From Thermoplasmata archaeon (GTDB lineage: Archaea; Thermoplasmatota; Thermoplasmata; Methanomassiliicoccales; Methanomethylophilaceae), in the NCBI GenBank assembly GCA_015063195.1, contig SUSX01000003.1:1-60155 (forward strand): DNA of 60,155 bases, in the 5' to 3' direction. The position numbers and the translations under genes were made by a program. Every line of letters begins with the position of its first letter. The first letter of the stretch is position 1. Of this stretch, positions 29,578 to 38,491 are shown piece after piece. Under the pieces are notes generated by a model that saw only the letters and a list, made by a program, of their open reading frames with translations, had not been told where the DNA came from and did not search any database.

Positions 29578-29940
29578 ATGTCACTAATTGTGAGTTACAT
29601 ACCGCTGGCGATTCTGGGAGTGTTAGCTCTCGGTTTCGCACCGACGGCATGGTTAGTTTCAAGGGTCCTCAGGCCTAAGAAACCCTCTCAATGGCAGGAC
29701 ACAACCTATGAATGCGGTTCAGAACCGATTGGAGAAGCGCGCGTCCAGTTCAGGTTCCAATACTACTCTTTTGGAATCATATTCGTCGTATTTGACCTGG
29801 TCGTCACGTTCCTCATGCTTTGGACTGTGGCTTACTCTGGCCTCAGTACCGTTGCATCGATTCTTGTTGTGGCGTTCTTAGGCATGCTCCTCTTAGGGGT
29901 AGTGTACGCTTTGAAAAAGGAGGAAACCGTATGGATATGA
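29578..29940 (+). CDS. fpoA: F420H2 dehydrogenase-like complex subunit A (NuoA family)
   Basis: YECGSEPIGEARVQFRFQYYSFGIIFVVFDLVVTFL. Confidence 0.93.
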   Translation: MSLIVSYIPLAILGVLALGFAPTAWLVSRVLRPKKPSQWQDTTYECGSEPIGEARVQFRFQYYSFGIIFVVFDLVVTFLMLWTVAYSGLSTVASILVVAFLGMLLLGVVYALKKEETVWI

Positions 29941-30494
29941 GCTTATATCCTCATGCCGTAGCCATGAGTGTAGATGAATTCATGTCTTGGTCATCTGCAA
30001 TGATCAACGAAATGTTGTCATCAGGTGTCAAGAGAACTGTGGACAGACTCACCGGACCTATTTGGGCCTGGGCCATGAGAAACTCAATGCACCCTCTCCA
30101 CTTCGGATTGGCATGCTGTGCACTTGAGATGGCCGCAGCTTCTAACACAAGATATGATGCAGAAAGGGTCGGAATGATTTACCGTTCATCGCCCAGACAG
30201 ACCGATATTCTTCTTATCAACGGATGGATCTCAAAGAAAGTACGTCCTGACCTCAGGCGTCTCTACGAGCAGATCCCTTCACCTAAGTGGGTCGTAGCAA
30301 TGGGTGAGTGTGCAATCTCAGGTGGACCCTGGTATGACTCCTACAACATCGTTCAGGGATTGGATCAGATTATGCCAGTAGATGTTTACATCCCCGGCTG
30401 TCCCATCAAGCCCGACGCAATGCTTGACGGATTCATGCTTTTGCAGAAGAAGATTGATGCCTACTTCAAGAGAGGCGTATTCTTTACGGACTGA
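29931..30494 (+). CDS. fpoB: Fpo subunit B (NuoB family)
   Basis: LHFGLACCALEMAAASNTRYDAERVGMIYRSSPRQTDILLINGWIS...CAISGGPWYDSYNIVQG...VDVYIPGCPIKPDAMLDGF. Start MDMSLYPHA overlaps the fpoA stop. Confidence 0.95.
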   Translation: MDMSLYPHAVAMSVDEFMSWSSAMINEMLSSGVKRTVDRLTGPIWAWAMRNSMHPLHFGLACCALEMAAASNTRYDAERVGMIYRSSPRQTDILLINGWISKKVRPDLRRLYEQIPSPKWVVAMGECAISGGPWYDSYNIVQGLDQIMPVDVYIPGCPIKPDAMLDGFMLLQKKIDAYFKRGVFFTD

Positions 30495-30498
30495 TAGT

Positions 30499-30999
30499 AT
30501 GAGCGAAGAAACAATGATTGAGAAGCCGTCATACGACGACATCATTTCGTTGGTCTCATCCAAATTTGGAGACAAGGTCAAATTCAAAGAGTCAACGAAG
30601 AAAAACGTCAAGGCCATCAACGAGAAGAGAAGGATTTACATGTCCGCAGACAGGGAAATCATTCAGGATCTGGCCTATTACCTTCGCGATAAGCTCAACT
30701 TTGAGCAGGCATCAGCCGTCACCGGAGTAGACTGGGTAGATCACCTTCAGGTCGTTTACCACATCAGCAACTACTTCAATGCAATTATGATCGAAATTAC
30801 CGTCGATATTCCCAACGACGATCCCCACGTACCTTCCGTCGCACCTGTATGGGGCGGAGCAAACTGGCACGAGAGGGAGACCTATGAGTTGTTCGGTATC
30901 ATTTTCGATGGTCACCCCAAACTGGAGAGGTTGCTCACACCTTCAAGCTATGAGTTCTTCCCCTTCAGAAAGTCATACAAACTCAGGGGGCAGGAATAA
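30499..30999 (+). CDS. fpoC: Fpo subunit C (NuoC family)
   Basis: APVWGGANWHERETYELFGIIFDGHPKLERLLTP; start MSEETMIEKP. Confidence 0.93.
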   Translation: MSEETMIEKPSYDDIISLVSSKFGDKVKFKESTKKNVKAINEKRRIYMSADREIIQDLAYYLRDKLNFEQASAVTGVDWVDHLQVVYHISNYFNAIMIEITVDIPNDDPHVPSVAPVWGGANWHERETYELFGIIFDGHPKLERLLTPSSYEFFPFRKSYKLRGQE

Positions 31000-32112
31000 A
31001 TGGACGGAAAGATGAAACAGGATAAGATGTGGGTCACAATGGGACCTCAGCACCCCTTCTCACACGGACTTTGGACCCTTAGGGTTGAAGTCGACGGAGA
31101 AATCATCACGGATGCAGAACCTGAAGTAGGTTACCTCCACCGTGGATGGGAGAAGGAATGCGAGCAGAGGGATTACCAGAAGATTATCCCTATGGCAGAC
31201 CGTCTCTGTTACTCAGCATCAATGACCTGGTCACACCTTTTCTGTAAAGTTGCAGAAGAGGCACTTGATATCGAAGTTCCTGAGAGAGCACAGTACCTCA
31301 GGGTTGTCGCAGATGAGATTTGCCGTCTCCAGTCACACCTTATGTGGTTGGCAGCAGTCGGTACCGATGTCGGTAACCTTACAATCTTCCTGTGGGCACT
31401 CAGAGAGAGGGAGTTCATGCTCGATCTCAACGTAAGGCTCTGCGGTCAGAGGCTTACAACCAACTACCCCCGTATCGGAGGAGTCAGGAACGACATGCCT
31501 TACTATTTCGAGAGGGACTGCCTCAGAGGAATAGAGAGATTCGAGAAGGCCCTTTGGGACATTCTCCAGCTCACAGACGAGTCATCAATCTTCGTAGGAA
31601 GGATGAAGGGACTCGGATACATCACCCGTAAAGACGTTGCAAACCTCGGTATTACCGGACCTGCAATGAGAGGATGCGGTGTGGACTACGATGTCCGCCG
31701 TGACGATCCTTATGACGCATACGGAGAACTTGACTTCGAAGTACCTGTACTGAAAGAAGGAGACGCATACTCCAGGTACATGATCAGGATCGAAGAGATG
31801 TTCCAGAGCTGTAAGATCATCAAACAGGCAATGAAGAAATTGGAATCAATTCCAAAGACAGCACCCTACAGGTTGAAAGTACCCAAGTGCATCCCTGAAG
31901 GAACACACGTCGCAAAGATGGAAGATCCCCGTGGAGAGAGTCTCATGTATCTCATCTCCGATGGAACAGACCAGCCCTACAGGCTTAAGGTCCGCAGTCC
32001 CGTCTTCGTAAACGTTTCCGCTTCAAAGCACATGGTCAAGGGTGTAAGGATTGCAGATATTCCTGCAATCATGGCTATGATCGACATGTGTCTCGGAGAG
32101 ACTGACAGGTGA
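31000..32112 (+). CDS. fpoD: Fpo subunit D (NuoD family)
   Basis: MGPQHPFSHGLWTLRVEVDGEIITDAEPEVGYLHRGWEKECEQRDYQKIIPMADRLCYSASM. Confidence 0.96.
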   Translation: MDGKMKQDKMWVTMGPQHPFSHGLWTLRVEVDGEIITDAEPEVGYLHRGWEKECEQRDYQKIIPMADRLCYSASMTWSHLFCKVAEEALDIEVPERAQYLRVVADEICRLQSHLMWLAAVGTDVGNLTIFLWALREREFMLDLNVRLCGQRLTTNYPRIGGVRNDMPYYFERDCLRGIERFEKALWDILQLTDESSIFVGRMKGLGYITRKDVANLGITGPAMRGCGVDYDVRRDDPYDAYGELDFEVPVLKEGDAYSRYMIRIEEMFQSCKIIKQAMKKLESIPKTAPYRLKVPKCIPEGTHVAKMEDPRGESLMYLISDGTDQPYRLKVRSPVFVNVSASKHMVKGVRIADIPAIMAMIDMCLGETDR

Positions 32113-32116
32113 GATT

Positions 32117-33289
32117 ATGGGACTTACAGAATGGATTGTAAACAGAGCCGATGATGTAATCATCTCAATGTCTCCCTACGACGTTCTCAACCTTCCCTAC
32201 GATATCGGAGTAAAGGTTTGGGAGTCTCTCGGAGGACTCATTGCATGGCTCATCAATTTGATCGTTCCCGGTAACTGGCTTTCAGAGGCTTTGATCTCAA
32301 ACGAAGTCACAAACGGTGTAGCGATGATTGTGATGGTCCTTGTGATTTTCATCATCGGATTCTTAACAAATCTAACTATGATTTGGGAAGAACGTAAGGT
32401 TCTCGGAAGAATGATGGACAGGCGTGGTACCAAGATCTGTCTCCTCGGATGGGGTCAGTGTCTCGGTGACGGTCTTAAGACCTTCATGAAGGAGAACGTT
32501 ACACCTAAAGCAATTGACAACAAGATTTACTGGTGGGGAGTTTCACTCATCATCGGAACATCAGTTCTGATCGCATGTATGGTTCCCCTGTCCCCAAGGT
32601 GGTTCATTGTTAATTACGAAGCTGGACTTTTGCTCATCTTCGCATTCTTCGCTCTGGCACCTTTCCTGATTCTTTGTGCAGGATGGTCACAGAACAACAA
32701 GTACGCACTCATGGGAGGTTTCCGTGCAGCAGAACTTATGATTTCATATGAAATCCCTATGCTCTTGCTCTTCGCAGCATGTGTTCTGATGACTGGAAGC
32801 TACAACATCGGGGACATCATCGCATACCAGCAGGAGAACATCTGGCTGGTTGTACCTCAGATTATTGGATTCTTCGTATGTATCGTCTGTGCTATTGCAG
32901 AGTCCGAGCGTATCCCGTTCGACCTTGCAGAAGCAGAAGCAGAACTTGTTGAAGGATGGCAGACAGAGTACGCAGGTATGAAATGGGGTCTCATCATGCT
33001 TGGAGACTATTTCAGAGGATTCGTCGCTTGTGCACTCGTCGTTATCATGTACCTCGGCGGATGGTCACTTCCCTTCGTCAACCAGTTTGACTGGTACTGG
33101 ATGTACTTCCCTGAGATCGTCATGACACTCAAGATCTGTCTCGTGTTCTTCGTCTTCATTTGGGCAAGAGGAGCACTCCCCCGTGTCAGGACCGATCAGA
33201 TCCTTAACATCGGATGGAAAGTACTCATGCCTCTCGCAATGCTCAACCTCGTAATCACGATACTTCTGAAGGTCGGAGGTGTATTCTAA
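32117..33289 (+). CDS. fpoH: Fpo subunit H (NuoH family)
   Basis: WEERKVLGRMMDRRGTKICLLGWGQCLGDGLKTFMKE, AIAESERIPFDLAEAEAELVEGWQTEYAGMKWGL. Confidence 0.96.
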   Translation: MGLTEWIVNRADDVIISMSPYDVLNLPYDIGVKVWESLGGLIAWLINLIVPGNWLSEALISNEVTNGVAMIVMVLVIFIIGFLTNLTMIWEERKVLGRMMDRRGTKICLLGWGQCLGDGLKTFMKENVTPKAIDNKIYWWGVSLIIGTSVLIACMVPLSPRWFIVNYEAGLLLIFAFFALAPFLILCAGWSQNNKYALMGGFRAAELMISYEIPMLLLFAACVLMTGSYNIGDIIAYQQENIWLVVPQIIGFFVCIVCAIAESERIPFDLAEAEAELVEGWQTEYAGMKWGLIMLGDYFRGFVACALVVIMYLGGWSLPFVNQFDWYWMYFPEIVMTLKICLVFFVFIWARGALPRVRTDQILNIGWKVLMPLAMLNLVITILLKVGGVF

Positions 33290-34032
33290 TGGCAATGGAG
33301 TATCTTGATAAGTACCCCAAGAAATTCAGGGGAACAGGAGTCATTAAGCCCTTTGCGGCTACATTCAAGCTCATGGTTAAGACTGTATTGCCAGGACGCA
33401 GATCAGTCTGTATCATGTATCCCTACGAGAAAGAGTGGGTGCCTGACAACTACCGCGGACGTCCCGGACTCAGGTTCGACAGATGTGTCGGATGCGGTAT
33501 CTGTGTAAGGGCATGCCCCACAACATGTATCGAACTCGTAGAGGTTGATGACGGACAGGGCAACATGGTAAAGAAACCTCAGGTCAACATCGGAAGATGT
33601 ATGATGTGCGGTTACTGTGCAGAGTACTGCCCTGTTGATGCAATGACCACAACCACAGATTACGAACTCGCAGAGTTCACAAGGCAGGGTATGATTTATG
33701 ACCCACGCAGGCTCAACTTCGATTACACCACAGACATGATGGAAGTTCACATCGAAGAGCACCTGATGTCAAACCTTGAGAAAGGTATCACAGATCAGCC
33801 TACAGCATTCTTCAACACCGACCGTCCCGTTCTCAACGGTGACAAGTGTATCAGCTGTTCAAAGTGTGCTAAGGTTTGTCCTGTCAATGCAATCGAAATG
33901 GTTGTTGTAGGTCAGAACGACAAAGGAAAAGACATAAAGCACCCCAAGATCGACGATAAGGCATGTATCTCATGCTCCAACTGTATCATCGACTGTCCTA
34001 AGGATGCTTTGAAGATGAACGAGGTGTTGTAA
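33289..34032 (+). CDS. fpoI: Fpo subunit I-like with four [4Fe-4S] motifs
   Basis: CVGCGICVRACP, CMMCGYCAEYCP, CISCSKCAKVCP, CISCSNCIIDCP; start MAMEYLDKYPKKFRG overlaps the fpoH stop. Confidence 0.92.
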   Translation: MAMEYLDKYPKKFRGTGVIKPFAATFKLMVKTVLPGRRSVCIMYPYEKEWVPDNYRGRPGLRFDRCVGCGICVRACPTTCIELVEVDDGQGNMVKKPQVNIGRCMMCGYCAEYCPVDAMTTTTDYELAEFTRQGMIYDPRRLNFDYTTDMMEVHIEEHLMSNLEKGITDQPTAFFNTDRPVLNGDKCISCSKCAKVCPVNAIEMVVVGQNDKGKDIKHPKIDDKACISCSNCIIDCPKDALKMNEVL

Positions 34033-34033
34033 G

Positions 34034-34360
34034 ATGGATGCAGGAGAAATTGTTAACTCAGTATTCAACTGGTGCGGTGACGCCTTTGCAGCATTTGCAA
34101 ACAACCTCGATGCATTTGCATTCTGTTTACTTGCAGCAATCGGTATTGCCGCAGCAATCATGGTTGTAACATCAAAAGAGATCATGCACAGTGCATTCTA
34201 CCTTGCATTGGTCTTCACGACAGTTGCAGCAACCTACTATTTCCTCAACGCAGAGATGGTAGGAGTTATTCAGATGATGGTTTACGTCGGTGCAATCACA
34301 ATCCTTTTCGCATTCAGTATCATGCTTACGAGAAGGTCTATCATTGAGGAGGAGGAATAA
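34034..34360 (+). CDS. fpoJ: Fpo subunit J, N-terminal part (NuoJ family)
   Basis: MVVTSKEIMHSAFYLALVFTTVAATYYFLNAEMVGVIQMMVYVGAITILFAFSIMLTRR. Confidence 0.9.
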   Translation: MDAGEIVNSVFNWCGDAFAAFANNLDAFAFCLLAAIGIAAAIMVVTSKEIMHSAFYLALVFTTVAATYYFLNAEMVGVIQMMVYVGAITILFAFSIMLTRRSIIEEEE

Positions 34361-34361
34361 T

Positions 34362-34652
34362 ATGGCTTCAAAGAAAGCAATCGTGCTCGTACTTGCCATG
34401 GTGGTCATCCTCGGAGGAATTGCATTGACAACCGAATGGAACGAGCTCGGAACAGACGTCTACTACGATGAGACAGTTCCTGAGGAAGGAATCCCATTCC
34501 ACCCTGAAAACGGTGAACTCGCAGAGAACAGTATCAACTACCAGCTCTTCGAGAACTACGGCGGACTCCTGCTTGTGCTTGGAATCCTCATGTTCGGTGC
34601 AATGGTAGCAGGTATCTGCATTTCAAGAGAGGAGGCGGATTCAGATGATTGA
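34362..34652 (+). CDS. fpoJ2: Fpo subunit J, second part (NuoJ C-terminal-like)
   Basis: 96 aa, two TM segments, LFENYGGLLLVLGILMFGAMVAGICISREE; sits between fpoJ and fpoK. Confidence 0.75.
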   Translation: MASKKAIVLVLAMVVILGGIALTTEWNELGTDVYYDETVPEEGIPFHPENGELAENSINYQLFENYGGLLLVLGILMFGAMVAGICISREEADSDD

Positions 34653-34947
34653 TATCGCATTCTTCCTCGTATTCGCAGCAGTCCTGTTCGTTATCGGAAT
34701 GTACGGACTCCTTACATCCAAGAAGGGTCTTGTAACATTGATGTGTATCGAGTTGATGCTCAACGCAGCTAACATCAACTTCATTACATTCGCATCATTC
34801 TCCGGCGGAACCGCAGGACAGGTATTTGTCATTATGACAATCGCAGTTGCAGCAGCAGAAGTTGCAGTAGGAATTGCACTTATGCTCAACGCATACAAGA
34901 CAAAAGGTACGACTGAGGTCGATAAACTCACATCTATGAGGTGGTAA
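34645..34947 (+). CDS. fpoK: Fpo subunit K (NuoK family)
   Basis: GMYGLLTSKKGLVTLMCIELMLNAANINFITFA...GQVFVIMTIAVAAAEVAVGIALML. Confidence 0.95.
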   Translation: MIDIAFFLVFAAVLFVIGMYGLLTSKKGLVTLMCIELMLNAANINFITFASFSGGTAGQVFVIMTIAVAAAEVAVGIALMLNAYKTKGTTEVDKLTSMRW

Positions 34948-34949
34948 AC

Positions 34950-37001
34950 ATGATGGAATACGTTTGGTTAGTCCCCATATTCCCTGTTGCATGTTTCGTT
35001 CTTGCCGGACTCTTCGGTAACAAGACACCTCAGGGCGGAGGATATATCGCAATCGCAGGTGCTTTGATCGCATTCGTGCTCTCAGCACTCGTATCATACG
35101 ATTATTACTCATCGGATCTCTATGCAGCAGGTGAAGCATTCGAGATGTCGATGGAATGGTTGGTTGTCGGAGGATACACACTCAACTTCGGTGTCTACAT
35201 CGACAGCCTTTCATGTATCATGATGCTCTTTGCATCATTCATCTCAACCTTGATCTTCGTCTATTCAATCGGATACATGGACGATCAGGGAGAGAAGAAG
35301 AGAAGGTACTACGGAGAAGTCTCACTCTTCCTTACAGGAATGCTCGGACTCGTTATCTCAAGCAACTACCTTGAGATGTTCGTCTTCTGGGAGATTATGG
35401 GTCTTTGTTCATACCTCCTCATCGGATTCTGGAGCTACACACACCCCAACGGAGACGAGGCATCCATCAACGCTTCATCAGCAGCAAAGAAGGCTTTCCT
35501 CGTTACACGTCTCGGTGATGTCTGTCTCATGACAGGATTGTTCGTACTCCTTTACGCATTCGGATCACTCGATTACAGCGTCATCTTCACAGATGCACCT
35601 GCAGTATTCGCAGCAAATGAGACACTCGTCACAATCGGAATTCTCCTCCTCTTCGCAGGAGTTATCGGTAAATCCGCACAGTTCCCCTTGCACGACTGGC
35701 TCCCCGATGCAATGGCAGGACCTACAACAGTTTCAGCATTGATTCACGCAGCAACAATGGTTAAGGCAGGAGTATACCTTGTAGCAAGGTCATACCCCAT
35801 CTTCACACAGAGTGCAGATGCTATGCTCGTTGTTGCAATCATCGGTGGTGTCACAGCTATCTACACAGCTTCAATGGCACTCAACAACATGAACATCAAG
35901 AGAGTTCTTGCATACTCCACACTTTCACAGTTGGGATACATGATCCTCGCACTCGGAGCAGGAGGTTACCTTATTGCAACCGGAATGGATACCGGAAACC
36001 AGGAATTGATTGTCCTCGGTACCGCAGGATACGCAGCAGGAATTTTCCACATGATCAACCACGCTTTCTTCAAGGCACTCCTCTTCCTTTGTTCAGGATC
36101 CGTCATTCACGCAGTCGGAACAGAGGACATGCGTCACATGGGAGGACTCAGAAAGCAGATGCCCATCACGGCATACACAATGCTCATCGGTTCACTTTCA
36201 ATTGCAGGAATCCCTGTATTCAGCGGATTCTGGTCAAAAGATCTTGTTCTTGAAGCAGCATTCGCACCATTCCACCACGGACTCGGAGCAGGTTCAGTAT
36301 TCTGCCTCTTGTTCATCCTCGGAATGATCACAGCATTCATGACAGCATTCTACATGTTCCGCATGTGGTTCATGACCTTCACAGGCGAGCCTCGCGGACA
36401 CTGCCACGGAGAGTCACCCAAGCCTATGACAGTGCCTCTCATCATCCTGTCCATCTTCGCAATCGGATCAGGTCTCTTGATCTTGGTCGGACTCGGAGAC
36501 TTCATGGCACAGTCTTTGGCAGTCGGAATGAACGGCATTCTCGCAGCTCTCGGACTTGAAGTCGAGATCCACAGTGCAATGCACATTGCAGAGGAGATCT
36601 TCACCAATGTCTGGACCTACGTAGCAATCGTACTCGCAGTCGTCGGTATTGGAATTGCCTACCTCATGTATGTCAAGAAACCCTTTGTCGCAGAAAACTT
36701 CGACGAAACAAAGAAAGGAGCTATCTACAACCTCGTAGCAAAGAGATACTACTTCCCCCAGCTTTACAACCAGATCTCCTGGAAGCTCGGATACGGAATC
36801 TCCCGTATTGTAGATGTCTTTGACAGAAAGGTTATCGACGGAACAGTCAACGGACTCTCCAACGCTGTCGTAGGCAGCGGAGACGGACTCAGTTCCGCTC
36901 AGACTGGATACGTTCGCGATTACGCATCATACATCGTAATCGGAGTCGTCGTCATCATGGCCGTATTTGTATTGATGGTCTACTATGGAGGAGGATTCTG
37001 A
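34950..37001 (+). CDS. fpoL: Fpo subunit L (NuoL family)
   Basis: FGVYIDSLSCIMMLFASFISTLIFVYSIGYM, FWEIMGLCSYLLIGFW, GKSAQFPLHDWLPDAMAGPTTVSALIHAATMVKAGVYLVAR. Confidence 0.96.
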   Translation: MMEYVWLVPIFPVACFVLAGLFGNKTPQGGGYIAIAGALIAFVLSALVSYDYYSSDLYAAGEAFEMSMEWLVVGGYTLNFGVYIDSLSCIMMLFASFISTLIFVYSIGYMDDQGEKKRRYYGEVSLFLTGMLGLVISSNYLEMFVFWEIMGLCSYLLIGFWSYTHPNGDEASINASSAAKKAFLVTRLGDVCLMTGLFVLLYAFGSLDYSVIFTDAPAVFAANETLVTIGILLLFAGVIGKSAQFPLHDWLPDAMAGPTTVSALIHAATMVKAGVYLVARSYPIFTQSADAMLVVAIIGGVTAIYTASMALNNMNIKRVLAYSTLSQLGYMILALGAGGYLIATGMDTGNQELIVLGTAGYAAGIFHMINHAFFKALLFLCSGSVIHAVGTEDMRHMGGLRKQMPITAYTMLIGSLSIAGIPVFSGFWSKDLVLEAAFAPFHHGLGAGSVFCLLFILGMITAFMTAFYMFRMWFMTFTGEPRGHCHGESPKPMTVPLIILSIFAIGSGLLILVGLGDFMAQSLAVGMNGILAALGLEVEIHSAMHIAEEIFTNVWTYVAIVLAVVGIGIAYLMYVKKPFVAENFDETKKGAIYNLVAKRYYFPQLYNQISWKLGYGISRIVDVFDRKVIDGTVNGLSNAVVGSGDGLSSAQTGYVRDYASYIVIGVVVIMAVFVLMVYYGGGF

Positions 37002-38491
37002 TGGACGTACCAATCCTTAGCTTACTCATACTCATCCCCTTAGTGGGAGCACTCGTCACCCTCTTCATGGGTGGAGAAAGAGCTGGAAAGGCAAAGTTTG
37101 TCGCAGCAGTATTCTCTGCAATCACACTCGTGCTTGCAGTATATGTTATGACAGTCGACGACCTTTCCACACTTACAGAAAACTACACTTGGATCCAGGT
37201 CGGCGCATTGACGATGAACATCATCTTCGCAATCGACGGTCTCAGCATCCTTATGGTGTTCCTCACAGCACTGCTCGTACTCCTTGCAGTAGTGTTCTCC
37301 TGGGGAGAGGAAGACAGGCCCAACTACTACCACGCACTTTTGCTTGCAATGGAAGTTGGACTCATGGGTGTCTACATGGCACAGGATTACTTCCTCTTCT
37401 ACATCATGTGGGAAGTAACACTGATTCCTATGTACTTCATGATCTCCTGGTATGGAGGACCTCGCAGACATTACTCTGCTATCAAGTTCTTCATCTACAC
37501 ACACGTAGCATCAGTTATCATGTTGATCGGAATCTTCGCACTCGTATTCAGCACAACATACGGAGACTTCTCCTTTGCAGCAGTTTCAGCTGCAGCAGCA
37601 GGAGCACCCTTGTCTGAAGCGATGCAGACATTCATCTTCGGATTGCTCTTCTTCGGATTTGCAGTCAAGATGCCTGTACCTCCCTTCCACACATGGCTTC
37701 CGGACGCACACGTAGAGGCACCTACCGCAGGTTCAGTCCTCTTGGCAGGTGTTATGCTTAAGATGGGATCCTATGGAATCATCAGGGTCTGTCTTGACGA
37801 CAACATCTTCAACCTGGCCATGGCAAACTGGCAGATGGTCATCGTTGTACTCGGAGTTATCGCAATGGTCTACGGTGCATACGCATGTATCGCACAGAAC
37901 GACCTCAAGAAGATGGTTGCATACTCATCAATCAGCCACATGGGTCTCGTACTCGTCGGTATCGGTTGCATGAGTGTAATCGGAACCGAATTCGCAATCT
38001 TCCAGATGTTCGCACACGGAATTATTTCTGGTGTACTCTTCATGGTCTGTGGATTCGCAGGACACAGCTTCGGAACAAGAGACATGCGTCTCCTCGGTGG
38101 ACTCGCAGGCAAATTCCCCATGTTCGCACTGTTCATGATGTTCTCATTCATGGCATCACTCGGACTTCCCGGACTTATGGGATTCGTCGCAGAGTTTGGT
38201 CTCCTTTACGGATTCTGGGAGTTCCTCTCAGCTAACGGTCTTGAGGTCCTCATCGTATTCGGTCCCCTCTACATGATGCTCACAGCAGGTTACTACCTCT
38301 GGGCAATGCAGAAGACCCTCTTCGGTAAACTCACAGACAAGATCGATCTTGAGCACTCACACGACCTTGCAAAATACGAAGTTGTTGCAATCGCAGTACT
38401 CTGTGTCTTCATGGCAGTCTTCGGAATCATGCCTTCAATCGCAACTGACTTCATCATGCCTTACGCAGGCATCATAGGAGGTCTGTTCTGA
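37001..38491 (+). CDS. fpoM: Fpo subunit M (NuoM family)
   Basis: MWEVTLIPMYFMISWYGG, KMPVPPFHTWLPDAHVEAPTAGSVLLAGVMLKMGSYGIIR. Confidence 0.96.
   Translation: MDVPILSLLILIPLVGALVTLFMGGERAGKAKFVAAVFSAITLVLAVYVMTVDDLSTLTENYTWIQVGALTMNIIFAIDGLSILMVFLTALLVLLAVVFSWGEEDRPNYYHALLLAMEVGLMGVYMAQDYFLFYIMWEVTLIPMYFMISWYGGPRRHYSAIKFFIYTHVASVIMLIGIFALVFSTTYGDFSFAAVSAAAAGAPLSEAMQTFIFGLLFFGFAVKMPVPPFHTWLPDAHVEAPTAGSVLLAGVMLKMGSYGIIRVCLDDNIFNLAMANWQMVIVVLGVIAMVYGAYACIAQNDLKKMVAYSSISHMGLVLVGIGCMSVIGTEFAIFQMFAHGIISGVLFMVCGFAGHSFGTRDMRLLGGLAGKFPMFALFMMFSFMASLGLPGLMGFVAEFGLLYGFWEFLSANGLEVLIVFGPLYMMLTAGYYLWAMQKTLFGKLTDKIDLEHSHDLAKYEVVAIAVLCVFMAVFGIMPSIATDFIMPYAGIIGGLF

Noticed and set aside
34034-34652. Split fpoJ considered as a frameshifted pseudogene
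   Set aside because: Both parts have their own start, are intact and overlap normally with fpoK; a split FpoJ is known in Methanosarcina.
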